A stretch of DNA of 64,000 nt from Salinivibrio kushneri (GCF_027286325.1 NZ_CP114588.1:372001-436000); one strand, 5' to 3'. Positions 52,308 to 61,887 are shown, counted from the stretch's first letter. A program made the numbers and translations. Notes: a model not told the origin generated them from the letters alone.

Positions 52308-53537
52308 ATGGAACTGGTAAACACGGTGACTGAATTGCGCTACGCGCTCGACACCTTTTTCTTTCTTTTATCCGGTGCGCTAGTGATGTGGATGGCAGCA
52401 GGCTTTGCCATGTTAGAGGCAGGGCTAGTACGCTCAAAAAACACCACTGAAATACTGACCAAAAATATCTGCCTCTATGCCATCGCATGTACCATGTACC
52501 TGTTAGTGGGCTACAACATCATGTACGTGGATAACAGCGGTGGTGGCTTTATACCGTCTTTCGGTACCTTGATTGGCACGCAAGGGGCGGACGCGGATCA
52601 CTCGCTTGAATCAGACTTCTTCTTCCAAGTGGTGTTTGTGGCGACAGCGATGTCTGTGGTGTCAGGCGCGGTGGCTGAGCGTATGAAGCTGTGGGCGTTC
52701 CTGGTGTTCTCTGTCATCTTAACTGCGGTGATTTATCCGGTTGAAGGTTATTGGACCTGGGGCGGTGGCTTTCTCTCAGAAGCAGGCTTTAGCGACTTCG
52801 CTGGCTCTGGGATTGTTCACATGGCCGGTGCCGCTGCGGCACTCGCAGGTGTTCTGCTCTTGGGGGCGCGTAAAGGGAAATACAGCAAAAATGGCAAAAT
52901 CAATCCCATCCCTGGTTCAAACCTGCCCCTCGCTACCCTAGGTACTTTTATCTTGTGGTTCGGCTGGTTTGGCTTTAACGGTGGTTCACAGTTGATGGTG
53001 TCGGATTTTGAAAACGCGACCGCGGTCGGGCAAATCTTCTTGAACACCAATGCGGCTGCGGCTGCGGGTGCGATTGCTGCTTTGCTGGTGTGTAAAACCA
53101 TGTGGGGGAAAGCGGATTTGACCATGGTACTCAACGGTGCGTTAGCCGGCTTAGTGGCCATCACCGCGGATCCGCTATCACCTTCACCTGTGGCAGCGCT
53201 GATCATTGGTGCGGTATCAGGTGTGGTTGTGGTCTTCAGTATCGTTGGTCTTGATAAGATTAAAATTGATGACCCTGTTGGTGCTATCTCTGTGCACGGT
53301 GTGTGTGGCTTCTTCGGCTTGATGGTTGTGCCTTTAAGTAACACAGGGGCAACCTTTGGTGCGCAGCTTTTGGGTGCGGCAGTGATTTTTGCTTGGGTAT
53401 TTGCGGCAAGTTTCCTCGTGTGGCTAGTGCTGAAAAACACCATGGGTATCCGTGTTACCGAAGAAGAAGAAATGTCAGGGATGGATTTACATGACTGTGG
53501 CATTGATGCATATCCCGAATTTGTTAGCGTAAAATAG
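52308..53537 (+). CDS. amtB: Ammonium transporter AmtB
   Basis: A 409-residue ammonium channel with about eleven transmembrane helices. The twin pore histidines are His171 (VHMAGA) and His330 (VHGVCG), and WMAAGFAMLEAG near the N-terminus is the family signature. Unlike E. coli AmtB there is no long cleaved signal sequence: the protein starts at about the first membrane helix. It is co-transcribed with glnK. Confidence 0.96.
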   Translation: MELVNTVTELRYALDTFFFLLSGALVMWMAAGFAMLEAGLVRSKNTTEILTKNICLYAIACTMYLLVGYNIMYVDNSGGGFIPSFGTLIGTQGADADHSLESDFFFQVVFVATAMSVVSGAVAERMKLWAFLVFSVILTAVIYPVEGYWTWGGGFLSEAGFSDFAGSGIVHMAGAAAALAGVLLLGARKGKYSKNGKINPIPGSNLPLATLGTFILWFGWFGFNGGSQLMVSDFENATAVGQIFLNTNAAAAAGAIAALLVCKTMWGKADLTMVLNGALAGLVAITADPLSPSPVAALIIGAVSGVVVVFSIVGLDKIKIDDPVGAISVHGVCGFFGLMVVPLSNTGATFGAQLLGAAVIFAWVFAASFLVWLVLKNTMGIRVTEEEEMSGMDLHDCGIDAYPEFVSVK

Positions 53538-53570
53538 TCAGTTACACTTAACTCGATTAAACTCTGAAAC

Positions 53571-53608
53571 GAAACCTTACATTTTTGGATGTAAGGTTTC
53601 TTTGTTTT
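53571..53608 (+). terminator. Intrinsic terminator after amtB
   Basis: GAAACCTTACAT and ATGTAAGGTTTC form a perfect 12-bp stem with a TTTTGG loop, followed by TTTGTTTTT. Confidence 0.92.
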
Positions 53609-53622
53609 TGCGTCTGATCATA

Positions 53623-53650
53623 TTGAGCCCTGAGTCATTAGTTGTATACT
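53623..53650 (+). promoter_or_regulatory. Candidate sigma-70 promoter of fbpABC
   Basis: TTGAGC at 53623-53628 and TATACT at 53645-53650 have a 16-bp spacer. The Fur-like site follows immediately. Confidence 0.6.
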
Positions 53651-53658
53651 AACGAAAC

Positions 53659-53673
53659 TGAGATTCGTTATCA
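53659..53673. promoter_or_regulatory. Fur-box-like site before fbpA
   Basis: TGAGATTCGTTATCA matches the 7-1-7 Fur dyad TGATAAT-N-ATTATCA at 11 of 14 dyad positions. It overlaps the predicted transcription start region of an iron importer operon, a classic arrangement for Fur repression. Confidence 0.7.
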
Positions 53674-53701
53674 TTTATCATCATATTTAAGGACTGCCAC
53701 G

Positions 53702-54718
53702 ATGAAAAAACTACTGATTGCCTCGGCTATCACCGCAAGCCTATTAGGAACCAGCGCCGCGGTTGCGTCCGAAGAAGTCAATGTTTACTCGTATCGCCAA
53801 CCTTTCTTGATTGAACCCATGTTCGATGCGTTTACCGAAGAGACCGGCATTGAGGTGAATGTTAAATTCGCCAAAAAAGGCATGGCGGAAAAGGTTAAGC
53901 AAGAAGGTGAGTACAGCCCGGCTGACGTTTTGCTAACCGTTGATATTTCACGCCTTCAAGAGCTGGTTAATCAAGACGTGGTTCAGCCTGTACAGAGCGC
54001 GGTGATCGACCAAAACGTGCCTGAGCAGTTCCGTGATAGTGAAGACAAGTGGGTTGCGCTGACAACACGTGCCCGTGCGGTATACTCATCACGTGAGCGT
54101 GTGGGTAAACTAGGTGATGATTTTGACTACCTTGACTTGGCAAAACCAGAATGGAAAGGCAAGATTTGCACCCGTTCAGGCAAACACCCATACAACGTTT
54201 CTTTGGTATCAGCCATCATTGAAAACCACGGTGAAGCGAAAGCCAAAGAGTGGTTAGAGGGCGTAAAAGACAACCTCGCGCGTAAACCACAAGGCAATGA
54301 TCGTGCACAAGTGAAAGCGATTAAAGAAGGCCTGTGTGATGTATCGCTAGGCAACAGCTATTACCTAGGTAAAATGCTGAATGACGAAGAACAAACAGCG
54401 TGGGCGGAAGCGGTTTACTTGAACTATCCTGGCCAAAACGCGCACGGTACGCACGTGAACGTGAGTGGCATGGCGATGGCGAAGTACGCGCCGAACGAAG
54501 AAAACGCGCTAAAACTAATGGAATTTTTAACGTCAGACAAAGCACAGCATATGTATGCTGAGGTGAACTTCGAAGAGCCTGTGAAGCCGGGTGTTGAGCA
54601 GTCTGAGCTGGTGGCGTCTTGGGGCGACTACAAGCATGACCCAATGCCGCTTGAGGCGATTGCGGATAACTACAGCCAGTCAGTGAAACTGCTGGATGAA
54701 GTGCAGTTCGACCTGTAA
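53702..54718 (+). CDS. fbpA: Periplasmic iron(III)-binding protein FbpA
   Basis: A 338-residue substrate-binding protein of the FbpA/FutA family. The signal peptide ends near SAAVAS-EEVNVYSYRQP, and the mature protein starts with the family's VNVYSYR. It binds ferric ion in the periplasm using clustered tyrosines, and NSYYLGKML carries a Tyr pair where the family has its ligands. I chose the ATG at 53702 with AAGGA upstream; an upstream frame runs through the promoter. Operon with fbpB and fbpC. Confidence 0.93.
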   Translation: MKKLLIASAITASLLGTSAAVASEEVNVYSYRQPFLIEPMFDAFTEETGIEVNVKFAKKGMAEKVKQEGEYSPADVLLTVDISRLQELVNQDVVQPVQSAVIDQNVPEQFRDSEDKWVALTTRARAVYSSRERVGKLGDDFDYLDLAKPEWKGKICTRSGKHPYNVSLVSAIIENHGEAKAKEWLEGVKDNLARKPQGNDRAQVKAIKEGLCDVSLGNSYYLGKMLNDEEQTAWAEAVYLNYPGQNAHGTHVNVSGMAMAKYAPNEENALKLMEFLTSDKAQHMYAEVNFEEPVKPGVEQSELVASWGDYKHDPMPLEAIADNYSQSVKLLDEVQFDL

Positions 54719-54781
54719 GCCATTGCATAGGGGCGGATGCCGCCCCTGTTGTCTTTCTCTGACGCCTTAATGTAGTAGGCC

Positions 54782-56413
54782 ATGCGAGATAGATTACCCA
54801 TTATAAAAACCAGCAGTTGGAGCTTAGCTCTGTTGCTGGTTTTGCCGATCTTAGCGATCTTTTATACCGCGGTAGGCGACACCGGGGATATTTTCCCTCA
54901 TCTGTTTGATACCGTACTACCGACTTATACCTTGAACACCAGCTTGTTAGTGGCTGGCGTGGTGGCGATTGCGATTATCCTCGGGGTGCCCACCGCGTGG
55001 ATGCTGGCCATGTATCAGGTACCGGGCAGCCGACAACTGCAGTGGGCGATGGTGCTTCCGCTTGCGATGCCGGGCTATATTATTGGCTATATCTACACTG
55101 ACTGGTTTGACTACGCAGGCCCATTGCAACGTGGCTTGCGGGCACTGTTTGAATGGCAAACGGTCAATGATTACTGGTTTCCCGATATGCGTACCTTGCC
55201 GGGTGCGTGTTTTGTGCTGGCGTTAGTCTTATACCCTTATATCTACTTGCTCACCCGTGCCGCGTTTATGGAGCAAAGTGTCACCTTGACCCACTCAGCG
55301 CGTTTGCTCGGTTGCTCGCCGATGCAAAGCTTTCGTCGCATTTCTTTACCGTTGGCACGGCCGGCGATTGCGGTGGGGGCCTCTTTGGTGGCGATGGAGG
55401 CGCTGGGCGATTTTGGTACGGTCAATTACTTTGCGGTCAGCACCCTTACAACCGCAGTCTATGATACTTGGTTGAGCTACTCGAGCTTAACCGCTGCCGC
55501 CAAAATCTCTGCGATCATGCTGGTTGCTATCTTCCTTTTGATCAGTGCTGAACGTTATGGGCGACGTAAACAAGCACAATTTAGTCCAAGCTCGAGCAGT
55601 GATGCGATTGAGAAAATGCCCTTAACAGGCTGGCGCAAAGTCGGTGTGTTAGCGTGGTGCTGGAGTCTGCTGTCACTGGCGTTTATTTTACCCCTGTTAC
55701 AGCTTTTGGTGTATGCATGGCACTACTACGAAAAAAATGCGGTCAGCGAATTTGCCACCTTTAGCTATAACAGCTTTTATACCTCAAGTTTAGCGGCGCT
55801 CATTGCCGTTGGCATTGCGTGGACAGTCAATGTGTATCGCCGCCTGCGTGGGCATGGGGTCAGTGTGGCGCCCATGCGATTGGCGTCTATGGGGTATGCG
55901 GTGCCGGGGACGGTGCTCGCGATTGGCGTGATGTTAGTGCTGACGCGCGGCGATCACTTCATTAACGATATCGCCACCCATTACGGCTGGGGACGGCCTG
56001 GCCTCCTATTATCTGGCACCATGGTGGCCTTATTGGTGGCCTTTGTTGTGCGGTTCAGTGCCGTCGCCATTGGCAGCATTGAATCAAGCATGGCCAAAAT
56101 TCCTCCTTCATTGGATATGGCGGCGCGAACCATGGGGTGCACCACCACAGGGGTGATTCGCCGTGTGCATTTACCCCTAATTCGGCGCGGCACGCTCATT
56201 GCGATGCTGTTGGTGTTTATTGAGTCGATGAAAGAGCTCAATGCGGCCATTTTATTGCGCCCTTTTAACTTTGAAACACTGGCCACCTATGTGTACAACT
56301 TTACCTCGGATGAGCACCTAGAGTATGCCGCCTTGCCTGCGATTTTGTTGGTCGTGGTTGGTTTGGTCCCCCTTATCCTGATTAACCGGTCATTGGAGCA
56401 AAAATATCAATGA
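54782..56413 (+). CDS. fbpB: Iron(III) ABC transporter permease FbpB
   Basis: A 543-residue permease with about twelve transmembrane helices arranged as two fused BPD_transp_1 domains. Each ends in an EAA-type coupling loop: one near the sequence AARLLGCSPMQSFRRISLPLA (seen as LLGCSPMQSFRRISLP) and one near MAARTMGCTTTGVIRRVHLP. It forms the inner-membrane channel for ferric iron. It lies 63 bp after fbpA and overlaps fbpC by four bases. Confidence 0.94.
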   Translation: MRDRLPIIKTSSWSLALLLVLPILAIFYTAVGDTGDIFPHLFDTVLPTYTLNTSLLVAGVVAIAIILGVPTAWMLAMYQVPGSRQLQWAMVLPLAMPGYIIGYIYTDWFDYAGPLQRGLRALFEWQTVNDYWFPDMRTLPGACFVLALVLYPYIYLLTRAAFMEQSVTLTHSARLLGCSPMQSFRRISLPLARPAIAVGASLVAMEALGDFGTVNYFAVSTLTTAVYDTWLSYSSLTAAAKISAIMLVAIFLLISAERYGRRKQAQFSPSSSSDAIEKMPLTGWRKVGVLAWCWSLLSLAFILPLLQLLVYAWHYYEKNAVSEFATFSYNSFYTSSLAALIAVGIAWTVNVYRRLRGHGVSVAPMRLASMGYAVPGTVLAIGVMLVLTRGDHFINDIATHYGWGRPGLLLSGTMVALLVAFVVRFSAVAIGSIESSMAKIPPSLDMAARTMGCTTTGVIRRVHLPLIRRGTLIAMLLVFIESMKELNAAILLRPFNFETLATYVYNFTSDEHLEYAALPAILLVVVGLVPLILINRSLEQKYQ

Positions 56414-57456
56414 AGTGTGCGCTCGCGATAGAGAATTTGACCTGCAGTTATAACGGCACTCCTGTTTTAAAGGATTTGTCGCTGCAAGTCGCGCCGGGAG
56501 AAATTGTGTGCTTGCTCGGCGCCAGTGGCTGCGGGAAGACGACGTTGCTAAAAGCAATGGCAGGATTAATGCCATTATCCTCAGGAAAGCTATCGATTGG
56601 GTGCAAACTCATGGACGATAATCAGCATTCAATCCCGCCAGAGCAACGCAATATTGGGATGATTTTCCAAGACTATGCGCTGTTCCCACACCTTACGGTG
56701 GCAGACAATGTGGGGTTTGGTCTGTCTGGATTCAGCACGGCAGCACGAAGTGAAAAAGTGACTGAGATGCTCAAGCTGGTGCGTCTGGCGGAGCTGGGTG
56801 ACCGCTATCCTCACCAGCTCTCGGGCGGCCAACAACAGCGCGTGGCGATTGCGAGAGCGCTGGCTTATGAACCCGATCTGTTATTGCTTGATGAGCCCTT
56901 TTCAAATATTGATACCCAGGTTCGTCATGATTTAATTGAAGAAATCCGACGCATTTTTAAATCCCAAGGCGTCACGGCGATCCTTGTGACGCATAGCCGA
57001 GAGGAAGCATTCGCGTTTGCCGATAAGCTGGCGGTAATGAATCAGGGGCTCATTGAACAGTATGGCGATACCACAGAGGTGTATTACCAACCTGCGAGCC
57101 GTTTCGTCGCTGATTTTCTTGGCCAGGGCTCTTATGTGCCCGTAACGGTCTCGTCGCAAGAACAAATGCAGACACCGCTCGGCCCTTGGCCTCGTCCGGT
57201 GCATTGTCATCCAGGCGCGCATTGGTGGCTACTGAGACCGCAGTTTCTCAGTATCCGTGCTGATGAGAAGGGGGAAGGACAGGTGTTATCCCAACAGTTT
57301 ATGGGTGACAGCAGCCGTTATACCATCGATATCCATGGTCAAAAACTGTCGGTACACGCGCGTGAGCCGCTATTGGTGGGAGATAAAGTCAGTTTACATA
57401 TTCGCCCTCACGAACCAGTCCTTTTCAATGATGGGCCGAGTTTTATTGACGATTAA
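56410..57456 (+). CDS. fbpC: Iron(III) ABC transporter ATPase FbpC
   Basis: A 348-residue ABC ATPase. Walker A GASGCGKT is at 37-44, the signature LSGGQQQRVAIARAL near 140, and Walker B LLLLDEPFSNID follows. The C-terminal third is a TOBE-like regulatory domain that in Neisseria FbpC binds iron. It energises FbpAB. Its ATG overlaps the fbpB stop. Confidence 0.95.
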   Translation: MKCALAIENLTCSYNGTPVLKDLSLQVAPGEIVCLLGASGCGKTTLLKAMAGLMPLSSGKLSIGCKLMDDNQHSIPPEQRNIGMIFQDYALFPHLTVADNVGFGLSGFSTAARSEKVTEMLKLVRLAELGDRYPHQLSGGQQQRVAIARALAYEPDLLLLDEPFSNIDTQVRHDLIEEIRRIFKSQGVTAILVTHSREEAFAFADKLAVMNQGLIEQYGDTTEVYYQPASRFVADFLGQGSYVPVTVSSQEQMQTPLGPWPRPVHCHPGAHWWLLRPQFLSIRADEKGEGQVLSQQFMGDSSRYTIDIHGQKLSVHAREPLLVGDKVSLHIRPHEPVLFNDGPSFIDD

Positions 57457-57469
57457 GACACCAGAACCA

Positions 57470-57498
57470 AAAAAGCCAACCGAAGGGTTGGCTTTTTA
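57470..57498. terminator. Bidirectional terminator between fbpC and the luxR/hapR-type gene
   Basis: AAAAAGCCAACC, the loop GAAG and GGTTGGCTTTTT have A and T tracts on both sides and serve both convergent genes. Confidence 0.9.
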
Positions 57499-57512
57499 CG
57501 GCGCGACTACGA

Positions 57513-58118
57513 TTAGCTTTGCTGGCAAAGTACATCAATATAGTGTTGAGCCATGGCGTTTAAAGCCGTTTTGTCTGGTTGCTGGTGCGCCTGTAAAAAT
57601 AGCACATAGCACACCCCAGCCAACATACTGGCAAGCTCACGCGGTTGGTGACGGTCGACCATCTCACCTTTTGCCATCCCATGCTGGAACACTTGTTCGA
57701 ACTGATCCATCGCGTCTCGACTGCCTTTGACAAAGCGTGGCCAAATATCCTCGCGAATAGAGGTACTCCACTCAAACCAGACTTTCATCCAAGCTTTGTC
57801 TGCCAGTGCCGTGTCGATAATTTGCGAGGTAATGCAGTTTAGCGATGCTCGCATCGATTGATCTTGCTCGGTGCACTCATTAATGAGTTTAATGAAGTGT
57901 TTCTCGGTCTGGGCCAAGATCTCTTCCACCAAGTCTTCACGGGTTGGGAAGTAGTTAAATACTGTTGCGACGGAGACATCTGCCATTTCGGCAATATCGG
58001 CGTGCCCCGCACGACCAATCCCGCGTTTGGCAAACACATCTAAGCCACACCCTAATAACTGCTCTTTGCGGCGCTCGGGCGATAGCCGCGTCCTTGTTCT
58101 CTCATTTGATTGAGCCAT
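57513..58118 (-). CDS. HapR/LuxR-type quorum-sensing master regulator (TetR family)
   Basis: A 201-residue TetR-family protein of the vibrio LuxR/HapR/SmcR/OpaR group. The N-terminal helix-turn-helix reads RTRLSPERRKEQLL, FAKRGIGRAGHADIAE and VSVATVFNYFPTREDLVEE, which is almost diagnostic of the group. KVWFEWSTSIREDIWPRFV lies in the ligand/dimer domain (seen as VWFEWSTSIRED). The group controls biofilm, protease, competence and luminescence genes at high cell density. The ATG at 58118, with CAGG about seven bases upstream, is preferred over an in-frame TTG at 58133. It lies beside hpt, as hapR does in V. cholerae. Confidence 0.93.
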   Translation of the reverse strand: MAQSNERTRTRLSPERRKEQLLGCGLDVFAKRGIGRAGHADIAEMADVSVATVFNYFPTREDLVEEILAQTEKHFIKLINECTEQDQSMRASLNCITSQIIDTALADKAWMKVWFEWSTSIREDIWPRFVKGSRDAMDQFEQVFQHGMAKGEMVDRHQPRELASMLAGVCYVLFLQAHQQPDKTALNAMAQHYIDVLCQQS

Positions 58119-58465
58119 CCTAAAACCTGCCAACTTATTTTTGGTTTGTACAAATTAATTATTGTTTGTGCTAATGACTTTATTATTAGCGGGGTTGAGT
58201 TTATACCAGCCATTTATGGCCTGACAACGGCTAGAAGCCTGATCTAGGCCGTAAAAACGTAATTTTGTCTGCAAAAAAAGTCATTCATTACAAAAAACAA
58301 AGGCATGGATTATTTTTTCTTATCAATCAGTGTGATACCCAACTAGTGTGCGGGTGCATAAGCGATGAAAACGCGCTCGCTGGGATCCGCAATCGATTTA
58401 GTGCTAGACTATGCCACCTTTGTTAGTGACCTCCCTTTTGTGGAGAGACAACCATCGGGGCAGAT
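58119..58465. other. Divergent regulatory region between the hapR/luxR-type gene and hpt
   Basis: This AT-rich gap of about 350 bp holds the leader of the quorum-sensing regulator with its probable Qrr target, a TTTGTACAAA palindrome at 58145-58154 and the hpt promoter, which I could not place with confidence. No gene is apparent. Confidence 0.55.
58129..58170 (-). promoter_or_regulatory. Probable Qrr sRNA target in the regulator's 5' leader
   Basis: In the mRNA, AAGUUGGC (58136 to 58129) lies about ten bases before the start codon and is complementary to the conserved GCCAACU core of vibrio Qrr sRNAs. Upstream CACAAACAA (58170 to 58162) resembles the complement of the adjoining UUGUUAGUG segment. 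The two blocks have the order expected for the known Qrr-luxR/hapR duplex. Confidence 0.6.
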
Positions 58466-58996
58466 ATGAAACACACCGTTGAAGTGATGATTTCAGAGCA
58501 GGACGTTCAGGCGCGAGTGAAAGCCTTGGGCGCCGAGATCAGCGAGCACTATAAAGACTCACCGGAGTTGGTATTAGTGGGGCTGCTGCGTGGCTCGTTC
58601 GTTTTCATGGCGGATTTATGCCGTGCGATTGACATGCCGCATGCGGTCGACTTTATGACTGCATCAAGCTACGGCAACAGCATGGAAAGTACGCGTGATG
58701 TGCGTATTTTGAAAGATTTGGATGATGATATTAAAGGCAAAGACATACTCTTAGTCGAAGATATCATCGATACCGGCAATACGCTGAGTAAGGTGTGTGA
58801 AATCCTGTCTTTGCGCGAGCCAAATTCAGTACGTATTTGTACCTTATTAGATAAGCCTGAGCGCCGAGAAGTCGACGTCAAGGTTGATTGGCTGGGCTTT
58901 ACGATTCCAGATGAATTTGTGGTCGGTGTGGGCATCGATTATGCGCAAAAGTACCGCCATCTGCCGTACGTTGGTAAAGTGATTCCGTTGGACTAA
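58466..58996 (+). CDS. hpt: Hypoxanthine phosphoribosyltransferase Hpt
   Basis: A 176-residue purine salvage enzyme that makes IMP from hypoxanthine and PRPP. The PRPP-binding loop [13 protein letters not shown] has Glu98-Asp99 and Asp102 in place, and [13 protein letters not shown] and [22 protein letters not shown] are family features. Size is close to E. coli Hpt. It is divergent from the quorum-sensing regulator gene and convergent with can. Confidence 0.95.
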   Translation: MKHTVEVMISEQDVQARVKALGAEISEHYKDSPELVLVGLLRGSFVFMADLCRAIDMPHAVDFMTASSYGNSMESTRDVRILKDLDDDIKGKDILLVEDIIDTGNTLSKVCEILSLREPNSVRICTLLDKPERREVDVKVDWLGFTIPDEFVVGVGIDYAQKYRHLPYVGKVIPLD

Positions 58997-59020
58997 AGGG
59001 TTCAAGGAATGCGAAAGGAG

Positions 59021-59047
59021 AAAGCCGAGCCTATGCTCGGTTTTTTT
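59021..59047 (+). terminator. Intrinsic terminator after hpt
   Basis: CCGAGC, the loop CTAT and GCTCGG are followed by seven T, preceded by AAAG. Confidence 0.85.
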
Positions 59048-59101
59048 GACCCCATGATACAGGCGAGTGCCAACCTTCCTTGTTAGAGACGTAGGGAAGG
59101 A

Positions 59102-59767
59102 TTAATACTCGACTTGGTCAGGCACAAGTTCACACATTGCCGCTTGGTAGTTTATTTCTAGCGATTCCCGACTATTGGCGGTCATCCCCAGATCCCGCAA
59201 GATCCCATCGGTGGTGTCGTAAAACCAGCCATGAACCTTTACATCTTGGCCGCGTTCCCAGGCGGCTCGCAAAATCGTTGAATTGCCCAGATGATAAACC
59301 TGCTCTGCGACATTGATCTCACACAGTCGATTACCGCGTGCTTGCGCAGGCAATTGGCTCAGGTAGCTTTTGTGTTTGAGGTAGAGGTCGCGAATATGTA
59401 GCAACCAATTGTTAATTAAACCCAGCTCAGGGTTTTCTATAGCCGCATGTACCCCGCCGCAGCCGTAATGCCCACAAACAATAATGTGCTTGATTTGCAG
59501 CACGTCGACGGCGTACTGCACGACGGATAGGCAATTTAAATCGGTATGAATAACTTGATTGGCGACATTACGGTGGACAAAAAGCTCGCCAGAGTCGAGA
59601 CCAGTCAAGCGCTCTGCGGGCACACGACTATCGGCGCAACCAATCCATAAGTATTCAGGGTGTTGCTCTTTGGCAAGGTCGGCAAAAAACTGTGGGTTAG
59701 TATCACGAATGTCTTTTGACCAGGCTTTATTATTGGCGAACAACGCTTTGATTTGGGCCATATTCAC
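59102..59767 (-). CDS. can: Beta-class carbonic anhydrase
   Basis: A 221-residue beta-carbonic anhydrase that interconverts carbon dioxide and bicarbonate. The zinc ligand Cys44 sits in CADSRVPAE with the Asp46-Arg48 dyad; [12 protein letters not shown] provides the other ligands. Size equals E. coli Can. An ATG at 59761 is an alternative start two codons in. It is next to hpt as in E. coli and divergent from two SulP transporter genes, which suggests a shared role in inorganic carbon supply. Confidence 0.95.
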   Translation of the reverse strand: MNMAQIKALFANNKAWSKDIRDTNPQFFADLAKEQHPEYLWIGCADSRVPAERLTGLDSGELFVHRNVANQVIHTDLNCLSVVQYAVDVLQIKHIIVCGHYGCGGVHAAIENPELGLINNWLLHIRDLYLKHKSYLSQLPAQARGNRLCEINVAEQVYHLGNSTILRAAWERGQDVKVHGWFYDTTDGILRDLGMTANSRESLEINYQAAMCELVPDQVEY

Positions 59768-59969
59768 GCAAGCTTTTGGTAATGTAGTCGTTTACCACTA
59801 TACCTTAATGACCGAGTGTGAAATACACTGAGATCAATATTCACATTCTTTTACATCTGTCACGCCCAATAGATCACGCTGTTTACCTTCAAAGCCACTG
59901 CTCGGATCGGTTAATCCAAGAAAACTCGTATACTGTCTTTTCCATCATCAATGCAGTAGAGGGTAGTGA

Positions 59970-61625
59970 GTGTTTGATAAAGGACGATTTGCACAGCTGA
60001 CATTAAAAGGGGATCTATTTGGTGGGGTAACCACCGCGATAATCTCATTACCATTGGCACTTGCATTTGGTGTCGCCTCTGGGGCTGGCGCGGAAGCGGG
60101 GCTATGGGGCGCGATTTTAGTCGGGTTGTTTGCCTCGCTATTTGGCGGGTCGTCTACGCTGATTTCTGAACCGACCGGCCCAATGACAGTGATCATGACC
60201 ACGGTATTAACCGCCATGATGGCGCGTTACCCGGAAGGGGGCGTAGCTATGGCATTCACCGTCGTCATGATGGCGGGGGCGTTCCAAGTACTGATTGGCA
60301 GCTTAAGGCTGGGGAAATACGTCACCTTAATGCCTTACAGTGTGGTATCCGGCTTCATGTCAGGGATTGGGGTGATTTTGATTTTGCTCCAGCTTGCCCC
60401 CTTGCTGGGGCAAGCGGCACCTTCTGGCGGGGCGCTTGGCACACTTAAAGCATTGCCGGACTTACTCGCTAATGCCGATTTTAAAGAGGTATTTCTCGGG
60501 GCGCTGACCCTTGGCATCTTGTTTTATTTTCCGGCGAAATATCGCCGTTTTATTCCCGCACAGCTTGTCGCGCTCGTCAGTATCACTTTGGTTTCAATTT
60601 TATTGTTTGATACCGACAGCATTCGTCGTATTGGGGAAATCCCCACTGGCTTACCTTCGCTAGTGATCCCGCATATCACGACAGAGCATTTTACCGCGAT
60701 GGTGATTGATGCCCTCGTGCTGGGCACCTTAGGGTGTATTGATACCTTATTAACCGCGGTAATTGCTGACTCACTGACTCGGCAAGAGCACAACTCTGAT
60801 CGCGAGCTGCGCGGGCAGGGCATTGCCAATATGATTGCCGGGTTATTTGGTGCGCTCCCTGGCGCGGGGGCCACTATGGGCACCGTGGTGAATGTGCAAG
60901 TGGGGGCGCGCTCTCCTTTGTCGGGGATATTGCGGGCGGCGATGTTAGCCGCGGTGGTATTGGTGGCAGGTGCGCTCACCGCGCCGATCCCGATGGCGGT
61001 ACTCGCGGGCATTGCGGTATATGTCGGGTTTAATATCCTCGATTGGAGCTTTCTTCACCGCGCCCATAAAATCAGTTTGCAACAAACCGGTATTATGTAT
61101 GGCGTGATGGCGCTGACGGTGTTTGTTGACTTGATTGTTGCCGTCGGCCTAGGGGTATTCATTGCCAACTTATTGGTGATTGAGCGCCTAAGCCGAGAGC
61201 AAGCCAAGCAAGTACGGGCCATCAGTGATGCCGAAGATGATGAAGTGCCGCTGGATGACGAAGAACGTGCGCTGCTTGATGCGAGCAATGGCCAAGTGTT
61301 GTTTTTCTATCTTTCAGGACCGATGATTTTCAGTGTCTCGAAAGCAATTGCACGCCAGCATGCCCACATCAACGAGTTCCGTGTGATGATTCTGGACCTA
61401 AGCGATGTGCCCATGTTGGATATGACCGTTGGTTTGGCATTAGAGAACGCGATTAAAGATGCGCGTGAGGCTGAGTGCACGGTGTTTTTACTGTGTCCGC
61501 ACGACGAAACGCGCGAGCAGCTGCAGCGCCTTCATATCGGTGATTGGGTCCGAGAGGCGCATATCTTTACCACACGCAAACCGGCGCTCGAGGCGGCCAA
61601 CCGCTTGGTAGAAGTGATGCCATAG
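59970..61625 (+). CDS. SulP-family anion transporter with STAS domain, BicA-like (copy 1)
   Basis: A 551-residue SulP (SLC26) transporter. About ten to twelve transmembrane helices (residues about 12-410) begin with the conserved LKGDLFGGVTTAIISLPLAL and continue with FGVASGAGAEAGLWGAI and SEPTGPMTVIM. This pattern is close to the cyanobacterial bicarbonate transporter BicA. A cytoplasmic STAS domain (about 435-545) contains MLDMTVGLALE. The start is GTG at 59970 with GAGGG seven bases upstream. It is divergent from can, and bicarbonate is the likely substrate, though sulfate or dicarboxylates are possible in the family. Confidence 0.9.
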   Translation: MFDKGRFAQLTLKGDLFGGVTTAIISLPLALAFGVASGAGAEAGLWGAILVGLFASLFGGSSTLISEPTGPMTVIMTTVLTAMMARYPEGGVAMAFTVVMMAGAFQVLIGSLRLGKYVTLMPYSVVSGFMSGIGVILILLQLAPLLGQAAPSGGALGTLKALPDLLANADFKEVFLGALTLGILFYFPAKYRRFIPAQLVALVSITLVSILLFDTDSIRRIGEIPTGLPSLVIPHITTEHFTAMVIDALVLGTLGCIDTLLTAVIADSLTRQEHNSDRELRGQGIANMIAGLFGALPGAGATMGTVVNVQVGARSPLSGILRAAMLAAVVLVAGALTAPIPMAVLAGIAVYVGFNILDWSFLHRAHKISLQQTGIMYGVMALTVFVDLIVAVGLGVFIANLLVIERLSREQAKQVRAISDAEDDEVPLDDEERALLDASNGQVLFFYLSGPMIFSVSKAIARQHAHINEFRVMILDLSDVPMLDMTVGLALENAIKDAREAECTVFLLCPHDETREQLQRLHIGDWVREAHIFTTRKPALEAANRLVEVMP

Positions 61626-61852
61626 CGGGCTGTTCAACGTATGTTACACGTCAATGCACGCAAACTCGCTAACTGGCGCCATGAGCGGGTTTGTGTGCTG
61701 TCATGGCTTTTTAGGGTGATCCACGCGTTACCCGCTTAGAAAAAACACGTCATCACGATCACTTAAATACAAGATATTTAGTGAATCTTTGCCACATTTC
61801 TCATCATTTTATTCTTTTTGGTTGAAAACTAACCATGCGTTTCCTCTCCTGA

Positions 61853-61880
61853 TTTGATCTTGTGCACATTCCTATATACT
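61853..61880 (+). promoter_or_regulatory. Candidate promoter of the second SulP gene
   Basis: TTTGAT at 61853-61858 and TATACT at 61875-61880 are separated by 16 bp. A start about seven bases after the -10 would put the GC-rich hairpin at the very 5' end of the transcript. Confidence 0.5.
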
Positions 61881-61887
61881 GGCGCGC

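Noticed and set aside
52817-53503. Open frame (228 codons) antisense to amtB
   Set aside because: Complement of a Gly/Ala/Val-rich membrane protein gene; no independent support.
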